A DNA stretch of 64,000 bases from CAVWNR01 sp963756525 (GTDB lineage Bacteria; Actinomycetota; Actinomycetes; Mycobacteriales; Jatrophihabitantaceae): positions 186,001 through 250,000 of the forward strand of contig CAVWNR010000004.1 in NCBI GenBank assembly GCA_963756525.1, written 5' to 3'. Shown here piece after piece: positions 15,136-25,175 of the stretch. The number at the start of each line of letters is the position of its first letter. Within the stretch, counting starts at the first letter, position 1. Under the pieces are notes generated by a model, which saw only the letters and a list, made by a program, of their open reading frames with translations, ran no database searches and was not told where the DNA came from. A program made the position numbers and the translations under genes.

Positions 15136-15921
15136 ATGACGACGACCCCGGCGCAGCGTCCGCTGACCTACGGCAGTTACCTGCGTCTGGACGATCTGCT
15201 GGCTTGCCAGTCTCCGTTGACAGATGCCCACGACGAGCTGCTGTTCGTGATCATCCATCAGGTGTACGAGCTGTGGTTCAAGCAGATCCTGCACGAGGCG
15301 GGGTTGCTGCAGCGGCGCTTGGAGCAGGGCGACAGCGCGGGGGCGCTGCACACCGCGCGGCGGATCGCGAAGATCCTCAAGACGATCGTGGGACAGCTGG
15401 ACGTGTTGGAGACGATGACCCCGCGGCAGTTCGCGTCGTTCCGGCCGGAGTTGGGGACGGCGAGCGGGTTCCAGTCCTACCAGTTCCGCGAGCTCGAGGC
15501 CGTGCTCGGGCGACGCGACTTCTCCGCCGAGGTGCTCGCCGCCGACCCGGCGCTGGCCGCGGCGGCGAGCCGGCGGTCGGTGTTCGACTCGCTGCTGCGG
15601 TACCTGGCGGTCTGCCGGTTCGCGGTGCCTTCCGCCGCGCTGCAGCGCGATCCGGCGCTGCCCTGGCGAGCCGAGTCCGGGGTCCGCGAGGTGCTGCAGC
15701 AGGCGTACGCGGATGAGACCCAGCCGGCGGCCGAGGTGTGCGAGGCGCTGGTGGACATCGACGAGGGGGTGCAGGAGTGGCGCTACCGGCACGTGAAGAT
15801 GGTCGAGCGGATCATCGGCGCGCAGATCGGCACCGGCGGCTCGGCCGGCGCGCGGTACCTGCGCGCGACGCTGTTCCGCCCGGCGTTCCCGGAGCTGTGG
15901 GAGGTCCGCGGTGACCTGTGA
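15136..15921 (+). CDS. kynA: Tryptophan 2,3-dioxygenase
   Basis: This 261-residue heme enzyme opens the indole ring of L-tryptophan to N-formylkynurenine. Family hallmarks are YGSYLRLDDLLACQ near the N-terminus, the distal-pocket segment FVIIHQVYELWFKQ with its active-site His, FRPELGTASGFQSYQFRE, and the proximal heme ligand in YRHVKMVERIIG. GTGGSAGARYLR ends the helical core. The length is that of bacterial KynA. The next gene, kynureninase, starts 11 bp before this one ends, so they form an operon. The formamidase that should act between them is not in the window. Confidence 0.96.
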   Translation: MTTTPAQRPLTYGSYLRLDDLLACQSPLTDAHDELLFVIIHQVYELWFKQILHEAGLLQRRLEQGDSAGALHTARRIAKILKTIVGQLDVLETMTPRQFASFRPELGTASGFQSYQFRELEAVLGRRDFSAEVLAADPALAAAASRRSVFDSLLRYLAVCRFAVPSAALQRDPALPWRAESGVREVLQQAYADETQPAAEVCEALVDIDEGVQEWRYRHVKMVERIIGAQIGTGGSAGARYLRATLFRPAFPELWEVRGDL

Positions 15922-17134
15922 GACCCGCGCCGACGCTGCGGCGCTGGACGCGGCCGACCCGCTCGGGTTCGTCCGGTCGCGGTTCTGCCTGCCGGACGGG
16001 GTGATCTACCTGGACGGCAACTCGCTGGGCGCGCTGCCCACCGCGGTGCCCGAGGCGGTGGCCGACGCGGTGGCCCGGCAGTGGGGCGCCGAGCTGATCG
16101 GCTCGTGGAACGGCAACGGCTGGTGGACCCTGCCCGGCCGGGTCGGCGACCGGGTCGGTGCATTGGTCGGCGCAGCCCCGGGGCAGGTGATCTGCGGCGA
16201 CTCCACCAGCGTGCAGCTGTTCCAGGCGCTCACCGCGGCTGCCCGGCTGCGGCCCGGGCGGGGCACGCTGCTCACCGACGCCGGCAACTTCCCCACCGAC
16301 CAGTACCTCGCCGACGCGGTCGGCCGGCTGCTCGGGCTGCGGGTCCGCCGGGTCGCGCCGGGGTCGGCGGTCTTCGACGGCGACACCGCGGTGGCCGCGT
16401 TCAGCGCGGTCGACTACCGCACCGGGGAGCTGTTCGACCTTGCCGCGATCACCGCCGCCGCGCACCAGGCCGGCGCGGTCATCGTCTGGGATATCTGCCA
16501 CGCCGCCGGCGCGCTGCCGGTCCGGCTCGACGCGATCGGCGCCGACGCCGCGGTCGGCTGCAGCTACAAGTACCTCAACGGCGGACCCGGCTCCCCGGCG
16601 TTCCTCTACCTTCCGCACCGCCACCAGGCCGCCGCCGACCTGCCGCTCACCGGCTGGCACGGTCGCGCCGACCCGTTCGCGCTGCACGATCACTACCAGC
16701 CCGCCGACGGCATCCAGCGGGCCCGCATCGGCACCCCGCCGATCCTGTCCATGCTCGCCCTCGACGCCGCCCTGTCCGTCTGGGACGGCGTCCAGCTGAC
16801 CGACGTACGGGCCAAATCGCTCGCCCTCACCGACCTGCTGATCGCCCGCGCCGACGCCCTCGGCCTGGCCTGCGTGACCCCGCGCGAGCACCACCGCCGC
16901 GGCTCACAGGTCGCGCTGCGCCACGAGCACGCCTACCAGCTGACCCAGGCCCTGGCCGCCCGCGGCGTCGTCGGCGACTTCCGCGCCCCCGACCTGCTGC
17001 GCCTCGGGCTCACCCCGCTCTACCTGCGCTACGTCGACGTCTGGGACGCCATGGACACCCTCGCCGACGTCCTCGCCACCGACGCGTGGCGCGACCCCGC
17101 CTACACCCGCGACCCGGCCGCCGCGGTCACGTAG
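15911..17134 (+). CDS. kynU: Kynureninase
   Basis: This 407-residue PLP enzyme cleaves kynurenine to anthranilate and alanine. It shows the family N-terminus (DPLGFVRSRFCLPDGVIYLDGNSLG), the PLP-site region GSWNGNGWW, the WDICHAAGALPV aspartate motif, and the lysine in GCSYKYLNGGPGSP that forms the Schiff base. The GTG start at 15911 overlaps kynA by 11 bp. Its 3' end overlaps the convergent desaturase gene by 8 bp. In combination with kynA it gives a short catabolic or biosynthetic branch towards anthranilate. Confidence 0.96.
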   Translation: MTCETRADAAALDAADPLGFVRSRFCLPDGVIYLDGNSLGALPTAVPEAVADAVARQWGAELIGSWNGNGWWTLPGRVGDRVGALVGAAPGQVICGDSTSVQLFQALTAAARLRPGRGTLLTDAGNFPTDQYLADAVGRLLGLRVRRVAPGSAVFDGDTAVAAFSAVDYRTGELFDLAAITAAAHQAGAVIVWDICHAAGALPVRLDAIGADAAVGCSYKYLNGGPGSPAFLYLPHRHQAAADLPLTGWHGRADPFALHDHYQPADGIQRARIGTPPILSMLALDAALSVWDGVQLTDVRAKSLALTDLLIARADALGLACVTPREHHRRGSQVALRHEHAYQLTQALAARGVVGDFRAPDLLRLGLTPLYLRYVDVWDAMDTLADVLATDAWRDPAYTRDPAAAVT

Positions 17135-18068
17135 CCCGCAGCCTGGCCAGCCGCTCGGGCCGCGGCCAGCGCACCTCGCTGGCCCAGCCGAACTTCTCGA
17201 ACAGCCAGATGACGCGGGCGGAGGAGTCGAGCTGGCCGCGCAGCACGCCATGGCGGGCCGCCGTCGGGTCGGCGTGGTGCATGTTGTGCCAGCTCTCGCC
17301 GAAGCTCAGCACGGCGAGCGGCCAGAAGTTCGCGCTCTTGTCACGCGCCGCGAACGGGCGCTCGCCGATCATGTGGCACACCGAGTTGATCGACCAGGTG
17401 ACGTGGTGCAGGACGCAGATCCGCACCAGCGACGCCCAGAAGAAGGCGGTCAGCGCGCCCGTCCACGAGCCGCTGATCCACCAGCCCAGCCCGGCCGGCG
17501 CCAGCAGCGACACCAGCGCCCACACCGGGAACAGCGCGTTGACGATCCGGATGTCACGGTCGGCCATGAGGTCCGGCGCGTACTTCTGCCGGTTCGTGTG
17601 CTGCTCGTCGAACAGCCAACCGATGTGCGCGTAGGCCATCCCCTTCATCAGCGCGGACGTCGTCGTCCCGTAACGCCACGGCGAGTGTGGGTCGCCGTCT
17701 CGGTCGCTGAACGCGTGATGGCGGCGGTGGTCGGCGACCCAGCGGATCACCGGGCCCTCGATAGCCAGCGATCCGGCGATCGCCAGCGCGATGCGCAGCG
17801 GCCGGTTGGCCTTGAACGACCCGTGCGTGAACATCCGGTGGTAGCCGATCGTGACGCCCATGCCGGAGACGTAGTAGAAGCCGACCGCCAGCAGCGCGTC
17901 GGTCCAGCCGAGGCCCCAGCCCCAGGCCACCGGGATGGCGGCGAGCAGCGCCAGGAACGGGACGATCACGAACAGGTACAGCATCAGCTGCTCGCCGGGC
18001 CGCTTGGCGCCCTCGAAGGTCGGTTTCGGACCCGCGGTAAACGCCGAGGCGTCGTCAAGAAGCGTCAT
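17127..18068 (-). CDS. Acyl-CoA / fatty-acid desaturase, membrane di-iron type
   Basis: This 313-residue integral membrane desaturase has the three histidine boxes of stearoyl-CoA delta-9 desaturases: HRMFTH, HRRHH and HNMHH, the last within SFGESWHNMHHADP. A fourth conserved His lies in VCHMIGERPF. Four hydrophobic spans are visible, two between residues 28 and 70 and two near 185-225. It introduces a double bond into saturated acyl chains using di-iron and reduced electron carriers. The start ATG follows a GAAAGGC ribosome site. It converges on kynU with an 8-bp overlap. Confidence 0.94.
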   Translation of the reverse strand: MTLLDDASAFTAGPKPTFEGAKRPGEQLMLYLFVIVPFLALLAAIPVAWGWGLGWTDALLAVGFYYVSGMGVTIGYHRMFTHGSFKANRPLRIALAIAGSLAIEGPVIRWVADHRRHHAFSDRDGDPHSPWRYGTTTSALMKGMAYAHIGWLFDEQHTNRQKYAPDLMADRDIRIVNALFPVWALVSLLAPAGLGWWISGSWTGALTAFFWASLVRICVLHHVTWSINSVCHMIGERPFAARDKSANFWPLAVLSFGESWHNMHHADPTAARHGVLRGQLDSSARVIWLFEKFGWASEVRWPRPERLARLRAT

Positions 18069-18205
18069 ATACAGCGGCCTTTCGCCTACTGAAGGGAGCA
18101 GCGCGGACTGTCCCGCGTTGCCCCAACGTATCCGACGACCGGGCAGGCGACCAGCGCCCGCGGTGGACTACCGACGGTAGGGTTGCGGGCACGCCACCGC
18201 CGCGA

Positions 18206-18281
18206 TGGGGGATGGGGTAATCGGCAGCCCGCAGGCCTTTGGAGCCTTGCAGTCTCGGTTCGAGTCCGAGTCCCCCAGCCA
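18206..18281 (+). tRNA. tRNA-Gln (anticodon UUG)
   Basis: A full cloverleaf can be drawn by hand. The acceptor TGGGGGA pairs with TCCCCCA, the D-stem GGGT pairs with GCCC, and the anticodon loop CTTTGGA gives anticodon TTG. The T-arm is CTCGG-TTCGAGT-CCGAG. The discriminator is G, followed by an encoded CCA. One mismatch (C-T) sits at the top of the anticodon stem. It lies 72 bp upstream of glmU. Confidence 0.93.
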
Positions 18282-18340
18282 GCGCCTCGCGCGCCACTCC
18301 CACTTTGCCCCGCAGCGACTCTGCCGGGCACCCGGGCGGA

Positions 18341-18346
18341 TACCCT
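18341..18346 (+). promoter_or_regulatory. -10 box of leaderless glmU
   Basis: TACCCT lies 7 bp before the GTG at 18354 and matches TANNNT. No ribosome site is present between them. It is separated from the upstream tRNA-Gln by 59 bp, so glmU probably has its own start of transcription. Confidence 0.55.
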
Positions 18347-18353
18347 CTGGGTC

Positions 18354-19808
18354 GTGCCCGACTCGCCCGGACCGGTCGCTGTCGTCGTCCTCGCCGCCGG
18401 CGAGGGCACCCGAATGAAGTCGCGGCTTGCCAAGGTGCTGCACGGCTTCGCCGGGCGTTCGCTGCTGGGCCACGTGCTGGCCGCTACCGAGGCGCTCGCC
18501 GCCCGGCAGACCGTCGTGGTGATCGGTCACGGCCGTGACGCGGTCCGTGAGCATCTGGCGACGATCGCGCCGCAGGCCGTGCCGGTCGTCCAGGACGAAC
18601 AGCGGGGCACCGGGCACGCCGTCCGCGTGGCGCTCGAGGCGGTGCCTTCCGCCGCCGAAGGGACGATCGTCGTCGTGCCCAGCGACGCGCCGCTGTTGAC
18701 CGGCGCGACCTTGCGGGCGCTGGCCGCCGAGCAGGCCGGCACCGGCGCCGCGGCCGCGGTGCTGACCAGCGTGGCCGCCGATCCCAGGGGGTACGGCCGG
18801 GTCATCCGCCGCCCGGACGGCGCGGTGGTCCGGGTTGTCGAGCATCGGGACGCGACCGAGGCCGAGCGGGTGATCACCGAGGTCGCGGCGAGCGTGTACG
18901 CCTTCGATCACGCGGCTTTGCGCGCCGCGCTCGGCAAGATCACGACTGACAACGTCCAGGGGGAGGAGTACCTGCCGGACGTGGTGTCGATCCTGGTCGG
19001 CGAGGGTCGGCCCGTGCGCGCAGTGGTCGTCGACGCGGTAGAGGCGTCCGGCGTCAATGACCGGGTACAGCTCGCCGCCGCGCACCGCGCCTACAACGGG
19101 CGGCTGCTGGACGGGCACATGCGCGCCGGGGTCACCGTGGTGGACCCGGCCACGACCTGGGTCGACGCCGGCGTGACCCTCGAACCGGATGTCACGCTGC
19201 TGCCGTCGGTCGACCTGCACGGCTCGACGCAGATCGCCGCCGGCGCGACCATCGGGCCGCAGACCTCCCTCACCGACACGGCCGTCGGTGCCGACGCGAC
19301 GGTCGAGCGGGCGGTGTGCCGGGGCGCCGTCATCGGCGCCGGCGCGACGATCGGGCCGTACGCCTACCTGCGCCCGGGCACCGTGCTGGCTGACGGGGTG
19401 CACGTCGGCAGCTATGTCGAGGTCAAGAACAGCGAGGTGGGTGCCGGCAGCAAGGTGCCGCACCTGTCTTATGTGGGGGACGCGACGATCGGCGAGCAGG
19501 CAAACGTCGGCGCAGCCACCGTGTTCGTCAACTACGACGGGGTGGCCAAGCACCGCAGCACCGTCGGCGACCACGTCCGGATCGGCTCGGACACGATGAT
19601 CGTCGCGCCGGTGCGGATCGGTGACGGCGCCTACACCGCCGCCGGGTCGGTGATCACCGAGGATGTCCCGCCCGGCGCGCTGGCCGTGGCGCGCGCCGCC
19701 CAGCGCAACGTGCAAGGCTGGGTGCGCAAGCGCCGGGCGGGCAGTCCGGCGGCCAAGGCCGCCGAGCGAGCCGGCCAAGACGACAGCGAGCGCGGAGTGG
19801 ACGAATGA
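18354..19808 (+). CDS. glmU: Bifunctional UDP-GlcNAc pyrophosphorylase / GlcN-1-P acetyltransferase
   Basis: This 484-residue cytoplasmic enzyme makes UDP-N-acetylglucosamine for peptidoglycan. The N-terminal uridyltransferase has [11 protein letters not shown] near residues 12-22, QRGTGHAV, and the [10 protein letters not shown] segment. The C-terminal half is a left-handed beta-helix of hexapeptide repeats ([28 protein letters not shown], catalytic His in [13 protein letters not shown]-type [12 protein letters not shown]). I chose GTG at 18354 because homology begins there and a -10 box sits 7 bp before it. The stop overlaps prs by 4 bp. Confidence 0.96.
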   Translation: MPDSPGPVAVVVLAAGEGTRMKSRLAKVLHGFAGRSLLGHVLAATEALAARQTVVVIGHGRDAVREHLATIAPQAVPVVQDEQRGTGHAVRVALEAVPSAAEGTIVVVPSDAPLLTGATLRALAAEQAGTGAAAAVLTSVAADPRGYGRVIRRPDGAVVRVVEHRDATEAERVITEVAASVYAFDHAALRAALGKITTDNVQGEEYLPDVVSILVGEGRPVRAVVVDAVEASGVNDRVQLAAAHRAYNGRLLDGHMRAGVTVVDPATTWVDAGVTLEPDVTLLPSVDLHGSTQIAAGATIGPQTSLTDTAVGADATVERAVCRGAVIGAGATIGPYAYLRPGTVLADGVHVGSYVEVKNSEVGAGSKVPHLSYVGDATIGEQANVGAATVFVNYDGVAKHRSTVGDHVRIGSDTMIVAPVRIGDGAYTAAGSVITEDVPPGALAVARAAQRNVQGWVRKRRAGSPAAKAAERAGQDDSERGVDE

Positions 19809-20785
19809 GCGTTATCCAGGTCGCGGGGCGCAAGAGCCTGATGCTTTTCTCCGGGCGCGCATTCCCGGAATTGGCCGACGAAATCGCCGCGGCGATCGGC
19901 GTCACCGTCACCTCGACCACGGCACGCGAATTCGCGAACGGCGAGACATTCATCAAGCCGGATGAGTCAGTGCGCGGCTGTGATGCGTTCGTGATCCAGT
20001 CCTTCACCACGCCGATCAACCAGTGGGTGATGGAGACGCTGATTCTGCTGGACGCGCTCAAGCGGGCGTCCGCCAAGCGGATCACCGTCGTCGCGCCGTT
20101 CTACCCGTACGCCCGCCAGGACAAGAAGCACCGCGGTCGTGAGCCGATCTCCGCCCGGCTGATCGCCGACCTGTTCAAGACCGCCGGCGCCGACCGGCTG
20201 ATGGCCATCGACCTGCACACCGCCCAGATCCAGGGCTTCTTCGACGGGCCGGTCGACCACCTGTTCGCCCTTCCGTTGCTCGCCGACTACGTGCAGCAGA
20301 AATACCCGGTGGACGAACTGGTGGTCGTCTCGCCCGACACCGGCCGGGTGCGCATGGCCGAGCAGTGGGCCGACCGGCTGGGCGGGCGACCGCTCGCGTT
20401 CGTGCACAAGACCCGTGATCCCAACGTGGCGAACCAGGTCGTCGCGAACCGGGTGGTCGGCGAGGTCGCCGGCCGGGTCTGCCTGCTGATCGACGACATG
20501 ATCGACACCGGCGCGTCGGTCAGCAAGGCCGCCGACCTGCTCTTCGCGAACGACGCCACCGACGTCGTCGTCGTCGCCACCCACGGCATCTTCTCCCCGC
20601 CGGCGACCGACACGCTCAAGAACAGCCGGATCAGCGAGGTCATCGTCACCAACACCCTGCCGGTGCGCCCGGAGCAGAACTTCGACAAGCTCACCGTCCT
20701 CTCGGTGGCGCCGATGATCGCTCGCGCGATCAAGGAGGTCTTCGAGGACGGTTCGGTCACCAGCCTGTTCGACGGCCGCAGCTGA
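19805..20785 (+). CDS. prs: Ribose-phosphate pyrophosphokinase (PRPP synthetase)
   Basis: This 326-residue enzyme makes phosphoribosyl pyrophosphate from ribose 5-phosphate and ATP, feeding purine, pyrimidine, His and Trp synthesis. Visible are the ATP-flap region ([16 protein letters not shown]), [21 protein letters not shown], the Mg-binding [18 protein letters not shown], and the PRPP loop [12 protein letters not shown]. The ATG overlaps the glmU stop (ATGA), the usual glmU-prs order in actinomycetes. A palindromic repeat lies 8 bp after the stop. Confidence 0.97.
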   Translation: MSVIQVAGRKSLMLFSGRAFPELADEIAAAIGVTVTSTTAREFANGETFIKPDESVRGCDAFVIQSFTTPINQWVMETLILLDALKRASAKRITVVAPFYPYARQDKKHRGREPISARLIADLFKTAGADRLMAIDLHTAQIQGFFDGPVDHLFALPLLADYVQQKYPVDELVVVSPDTGRVRMAEQWADRLGGRPLAFVHKTRDPNVANQVVANRVVGEVAGRVCLLIDDMIDTGASVSKAADLLFANDATDVVVVATHGIFSPPATDTLKNSRISEVIVTNTLPVRPEQNFDKLTVLSVAPMIARAIKEVFEDGSVTSLFDGRS

Positions 20786-20792
20786 CCCCCCG

Positions 20793-20845
20793 CTGTTGAT
20801 GTTGGAGTAGTGGTCGAATATCAGCCACAAGTCCAACATCAACAG
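20793..20845. repeat. Palindromic intergenic repeat, copy 1
   Basis: The 21-base arms (20793-20813 and 20825-20845) pair at 19 of 21 positions around an 11-base loop, TCGAATATCAG. The arm begins CTGTTGATGTTGGA. A near-identical element occurs in reverse orientation at 33653-33700, with both arms and loop conserved. It sits between the convergent prs and rsmA genes and may also stop transcription. Confidence 0.8.
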
Positions 20846-20861
20846 GGAAGGGAGCGTGGGC

Positions 20862-21749
20862 TCAGCCAGGTCGGGCCGCGGCGATGCGCGCGAACGCCGC
20901 GACGTCGAGCGTCTCCCCCCGCGCGCCCGGATCAATGCCAGCCCGGCGCAGCGCGCTTTCGACGCGTGCTCGGGAGCCGGCCCACGGGGTCAGCGCCGCC
21001 CGCAGCGTCTTGCGTCGCTGGGCGAAGGCCGCGTCGACGACCGCGAACACGTCCGCGCGGCTGACGCCCGGCGGCAGGGCCGGCGGTTCGCGGCGCAGGA
21101 GCCGGACCAGGCCCGAGTCGACGTTGGGCACCGGCCAGAACACCGACCGCGACACGGTGCCGGCCCGCGTCGCCGAGGCGTACCAGGCCACTTTCACGCT
21201 GGGCACGCCGTAGGTCTTCGAGCCCGGGGCGGCGGCGAGCCGCTCGGCGACCTCGGCCTGCACGAGCACCAGGCCGGCGCGCAGCGTCGGCAGCCGCTCC
21301 AGTAGGTGCAAGACGACGGGCACGGCCACGTTGTACGGCAGGTTCGCGACCAGCGCCGTCGGCTGGGGATCGGGGAGCGCGTCGAGCCGCAGCGCGTCCG
21401 CGCGGATCACCGTCAGCCGGTGGGCACCGGCTGGGGCGCGTTCGACCGTGGTGACCGGGAGTCGGGTGGCGAGCCGTGGGTCGATCTCGACGGCCAGCAC
21501 TGCCGCGCCGGCCTCGAGCAGGCCGAGCGTCAGCGAGCCCAGGCCCGGCCCGACCTCGAGCACCACCTCGGCCGGTCGCAGCTCGGCTGCGCGGACGATG
21601 CGGCGGATGGTGTTCGGGTCGTGCAGGAAGTTCTGACCGAGCGTCTTCCTCGGACGCAGCTCGAGCTCGGCAGCGAGCGCGCGGATCTCCGCCGGCCCTA
21701 GCAGCCCGGTGTCAGTACCAACTGTTGGCCTGCCAGAAGCTCCAGGCAT
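20862..21749 (-). CDS. rsmA: 16S rRNA dimethyladenosine transferase
   Basis: This 295-residue KsgA-type methyltransferase dimethylates the two adenosines in the 3'-terminal helix of 16S rRNA. It shows the family pattern [15 protein letters not shown], the SAM site [17 protein letters not shown], the acidic VEIDPRL, and the catalytic [12 protein letters not shown]-terminal helical domain carries [12 protein letters not shown]. The start ATG at 21749 is inside the last codons of the upstream Rpf-like gene (38-bp overlap). That is the usual rpfB-ksgA arrangement. Confidence 0.95.
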   Translation of the reverse strand: MPGASGRPTVGTDTGLLGPAEIRALAAELELRPRKTLGQNFLHDPNTIRRIVRAAELRPAEVVLEVGPGLGSLTLGLLEAGAAVLAVEIDPRLATRLPVTTVERAPAGAHRLTVIRADALRLDALPDPQPTALVANLPYNVAVPVVLHLLERLPTLRAGLVLVQAEVAERLAAAPGSKTYGVPSVKVAWYASATRAGTVSRSVFWPVPNVDSGLVRLLRREPPALPPGVSRADVFAVVDAAFAQRRKTLRAALTPWAGSRARVESALRRAGIDPGARGETLDVAAFARIAAARPG

Positions 21750-22887
21750 CGCAGGGCGTGCCGTACCGGCCGGCGATGTAGTCCAGCCCCCAGGCGATCT
21801 GCGTGGCGGCGTCGGTCTGCCAGTTCGGGCCATACCCGGCCATCTTGCTGCCGGGAAGCGCCTGCGGGATGCCGTAGGCGCCGCTGCTGGGATTGGTGGC
21901 GTCCACCCGCCATCCGCTCTCGCGATCCCACATCTGCACCAGACAGCTGAACTGGTCGCCGCCCCAGCCACGCGCGGCCGCCATGGCCTCCCCGATGGCC
22001 TGCGGTGATCCGGAGCTGACGGCGACCGGCGGTTCCGTGGGCCCACGGTCCGCCGGGGGCGTCGACTGGGTGCCTAGCTTCTCCACCCGCCGCACCGGCT
22101 CGTCGAGCACCACCTGGCGCAGCGCAACCCGCCCGGTCAGCCTGCCGTCGATGTAGACGAGCTGGTAGGTGACCTGGCGCACGCCGGACCGGCCCGGCGT
22201 GACGAGGAGGGTCTGCCCCGCCGGCACCGAGCCGTCGGCCTGCCGCGTCGTCGCGAAGGGGATCGTCTGCTGCGCGGTCGTGGTCAATTGCCGGATCCGG
22301 GCGACGACGATCCGCTCCCCATCGGTCAGGGTCCCGCCGGCGGGCGCGTCCATCCGGTCGAGGGGGCCCAGGGAGATGCCAAGGTCGGCGAGCAGCTGAC
22401 GGACCGTCGCATCGGTGGTGGTCACGCTCTGCGTGCGTCCGTCGTGCACGACGCTGACCCGCCGTGGCGTGCGCACCGAGATGTCGGTCGCGGTGAGCGG
22501 CAGCCGCTGGTCGCGGGAGAGCGAGAAGAAGTCGGCGGCCGAGTAACCCAGCTGGGTCAGCGCGGCGCCGACCGTGGGCGCCGTGACCCAGACGTCGTGC
22601 GTGTTGCCGTCGACGTCGACGCACAGCAGCCGGCCCCGGTCGAGGACGATCGTGCTGCCGTTGCGCACCCGGGTGTCGACGCCTGGCGTGACCAGGTCAT
22701 GCGCCCCGACCTGCAGCCCGGCCGCGGAAAGGGCGCCGCGCACGGTGCTGGCGACGGTGTGCACCGTGCGGTCCTGGCCGTCGACGCGCAGCGTGACCGT
22801 CTTGTCGACGTTCGCCCAGGCGACGGTGGCGCTGACGAGGCCGGCGAGTACGGCGCCGTAGAAGCCGTACTTGACGCTGCGACGCAC
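21712..22887 (-). CDS. RpfB-like protein with soluble-transglycosylase-type C-terminus
   Basis: This 391-residue exported cell-wall protein has an N-terminal signal or anchor ([22 protein letters not shown]). Three ubiquitin-like DUF348 repeats follow (each a [VT]-x-[LV]-x-V-D-G module), then a G5 domain near residues 200-280 ([20 protein letters not shown]). The C-terminal domain is lysozyme-like with the catalytic Glu in WDRESGW and an [14 protein letters not shown] segment. It is not the Rpf domain carried by the neighbouring paralogue. I start at GTG 22887, which matches the paralogue's VRRSVKYG start; a GGGAG ribosome site precedes it. Its 3' end overlaps rsmA. Confidence 0.88.
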   Translation of the reverse strand: MRRSVKYGFYGAVLAGLVSATVAWANVDKTVTLRVDGQDRTVHTVASTVRGALSAAGLQVGAHDLVTPGVDTRVRNGSTIVLDRGRLLCVDVDGNTHDVWVTAPTVGAALTQLGYSAADFFSLSRDQRLPLTATDISVRTPRRVSVVHDGRTQSVTTTDATVRQLLADLGISLGPLDRMDAPAGGTLTDGERIVVARIRQLTTTAQQTIPFATTRQADGSVPAGQTLLVTPGRSGVRQVTYQLVYIDGRLTGRVALRQVVLDEPVRRVEKLGTQSTPPADRGPTEPPVAVSSGSPQAIGEAMAAARGWGGDQFSCLVQMWDRESGWRVDATNPSSGAYGIPQALPGSKMAGYGPNWQTDAATQIAWGLDYIAGRYGTPCDAWSFWQANSWY

Positions 22888-22944
22888 GACACGGGCTCCC
22901 TTCGGGCTCGCGTGGTGTAGAGCGGCGGTGGTGGGCGCGGAAAG

Positions 22945-22982
22945 CCCCGGGCGTCGCCGGCCGGAACCGGCGACGCCCGGGG
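22945..22982 (-). terminator. Intrinsic terminator after rpfB
   Basis: A perfect 16-bp stem (arms 22945-22960 and 22967-22982, beginning CCCCGGGCGTCGCCGG) closes a 6-base loop. It starts 16 bp downstream of the rpfB stop on the minus strand and precedes the second Rpf-like gene. It is GC-only with no T-tract. It probably separates the two paralogues transcriptionally. Confidence 0.75.
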
Positions 22983-22997
22983 CGGCGAGCGCCCTGG

Positions 22998-24224
<1,227 letters not shown>

Positions 24225-24293
24225 TCACGGAACGATAACTGCGGGGTACGCGATGGGCCAAGTCGAGTGGCAACAAGTTCGCATGGAAGCTGG

Positions 24294-25151
24294 TTAGTCG
24301 AATGTGAAGGACTCACCGAATACGAAGCGTGTGTTTTTGCGGATTGCAGCACACAGTTCGGCGGGAAGGAGGCCGACCGATTTCGCGATGGCCAACAGCG
24401 TGTAGGGCAATAAATACGGGGCGTTCGGGCGGCCGCGAAAGGGGTGCGGGGTGAGGAAGGGCGCGTCCGTTTCGACAAGTATGTTCCGCGCGGGGGTGGC
24501 GGCCGCCGCAGCCCGCAGCAGCGGTGCGTTTGTGAATGTCACCACACCCGCGAAACTCACGACATATCCGGCATGGGTGCAGGTCTGTGCCATCTCCGCG
24601 TCGCCGGAGAAGGCATGGAACACCACCCGGTCGGGCGGGTGCTCCTCGTCCAGGATCCGCAGGATGTCGGCGTGCGCGTCGCGGTCGTGGATCATGAGCG
24701 GCTTGCCGACCAGCTTCGCCAGCTCGATGTGCCGGCGGAAGTGCTCCTGCTGCTCAGCGGGCGTGGTCCGGTCCCAGTAGTAGTCCAGGCCGGTCTCGCC
24801 CACGGCGACGACGCGCGGATGACGGGCCAGCCGTTCGAGCTCGGCGTACCCGTCGTCGTCGGTGAGGCCGGCCACCTCGTTCGGGTGGACGGCGACCGCG
24901 GCGTAGACGTCCGGGTGCTCGCTCGCCGCCTGCACGCACCAGGCGGAGGAGGCCAGCGTGTCCCCGACGGTGATCACTCTGGTGACACCGACCGTCCGGG
25001 CCCGGGCCATCACCGCGGCCACGTACTCGCGGCTCGGCGCGACCCCGGCACGTTCGGCCATGGCGTCCAGATGGCAGTGCGCGTCGCAGATCGGCGACGG
25101 CAGCGGCGCCGGCTGCGGTGGCTCAGCCGCTTTTGGCAGGACGGGACCCAT
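24294..25151 (-). CDS. tatD: TatD-family metal-dependent hydrolase
   Basis: This 285-residue TIM-barrel hydrolase is related to the TatD 3'-5' DNases. Metal-site segments are CDAHCHLDAM, AVHPNEV, the VGETGLDYYWD glutamate, PLMIHDRDA, FHAFSGD and LVETDAPFLTP. The only ATG before the first metal motif is at 25151. It falls in the 6-base loop of a 21-bp-arm inverted repeat, so its translation may be controlled by that hairpin. The metG gene ends 24 bp upstream on the same strand, the common metG-tatD-rpfB-rsmA order of actinomycetes. Confidence 0.93.
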   Translation of the reverse strand: MGPVLPKAAEPPQPAPLPSPICDAHCHLDAMAERAGVAPSREYVAAVMARARTVGVTRVITVGDTLASSAWCVQAASEHPDVYAAVAVHPNEVAGLTDDDGYAELERLARHPRVVAVGETGLDYYWDRTTPAEQQEHFRRHIELAKLVGKPLMIHDRDAHADILRILDEEHPPDRVVFHAFSGDAEMAQTCTHAGYVVSFAGVVTFTNAPLLRAAAAATPARNILVETDAPFLTPHPFRGRPNAPYLLPYTLLAIAKSVGLLPAELCAAIRKNTRFVFGESFTFD

Positions 25152-25175
25152 ATAGGCCCCATCCTGCCAAAAGCG
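25128..25175 (-). promoter_or_regulatory. Long hairpin enclosing the tatD start codon
   Basis: Arms of 21 bases (25128-25148 and 25155-25175) pair at 19 positions around the loop CATATA. The outer arm reads CGCTTTTGGCAGGA. On the minus strand the upstream arm holds the likely ribosome site (AGGATGGGG) and the loop holds the tatD ATG (25151-25149). The element fills the whole metG-tatD gap. It can act as a terminator after metG or block tatD translation. Confidence 0.6.
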
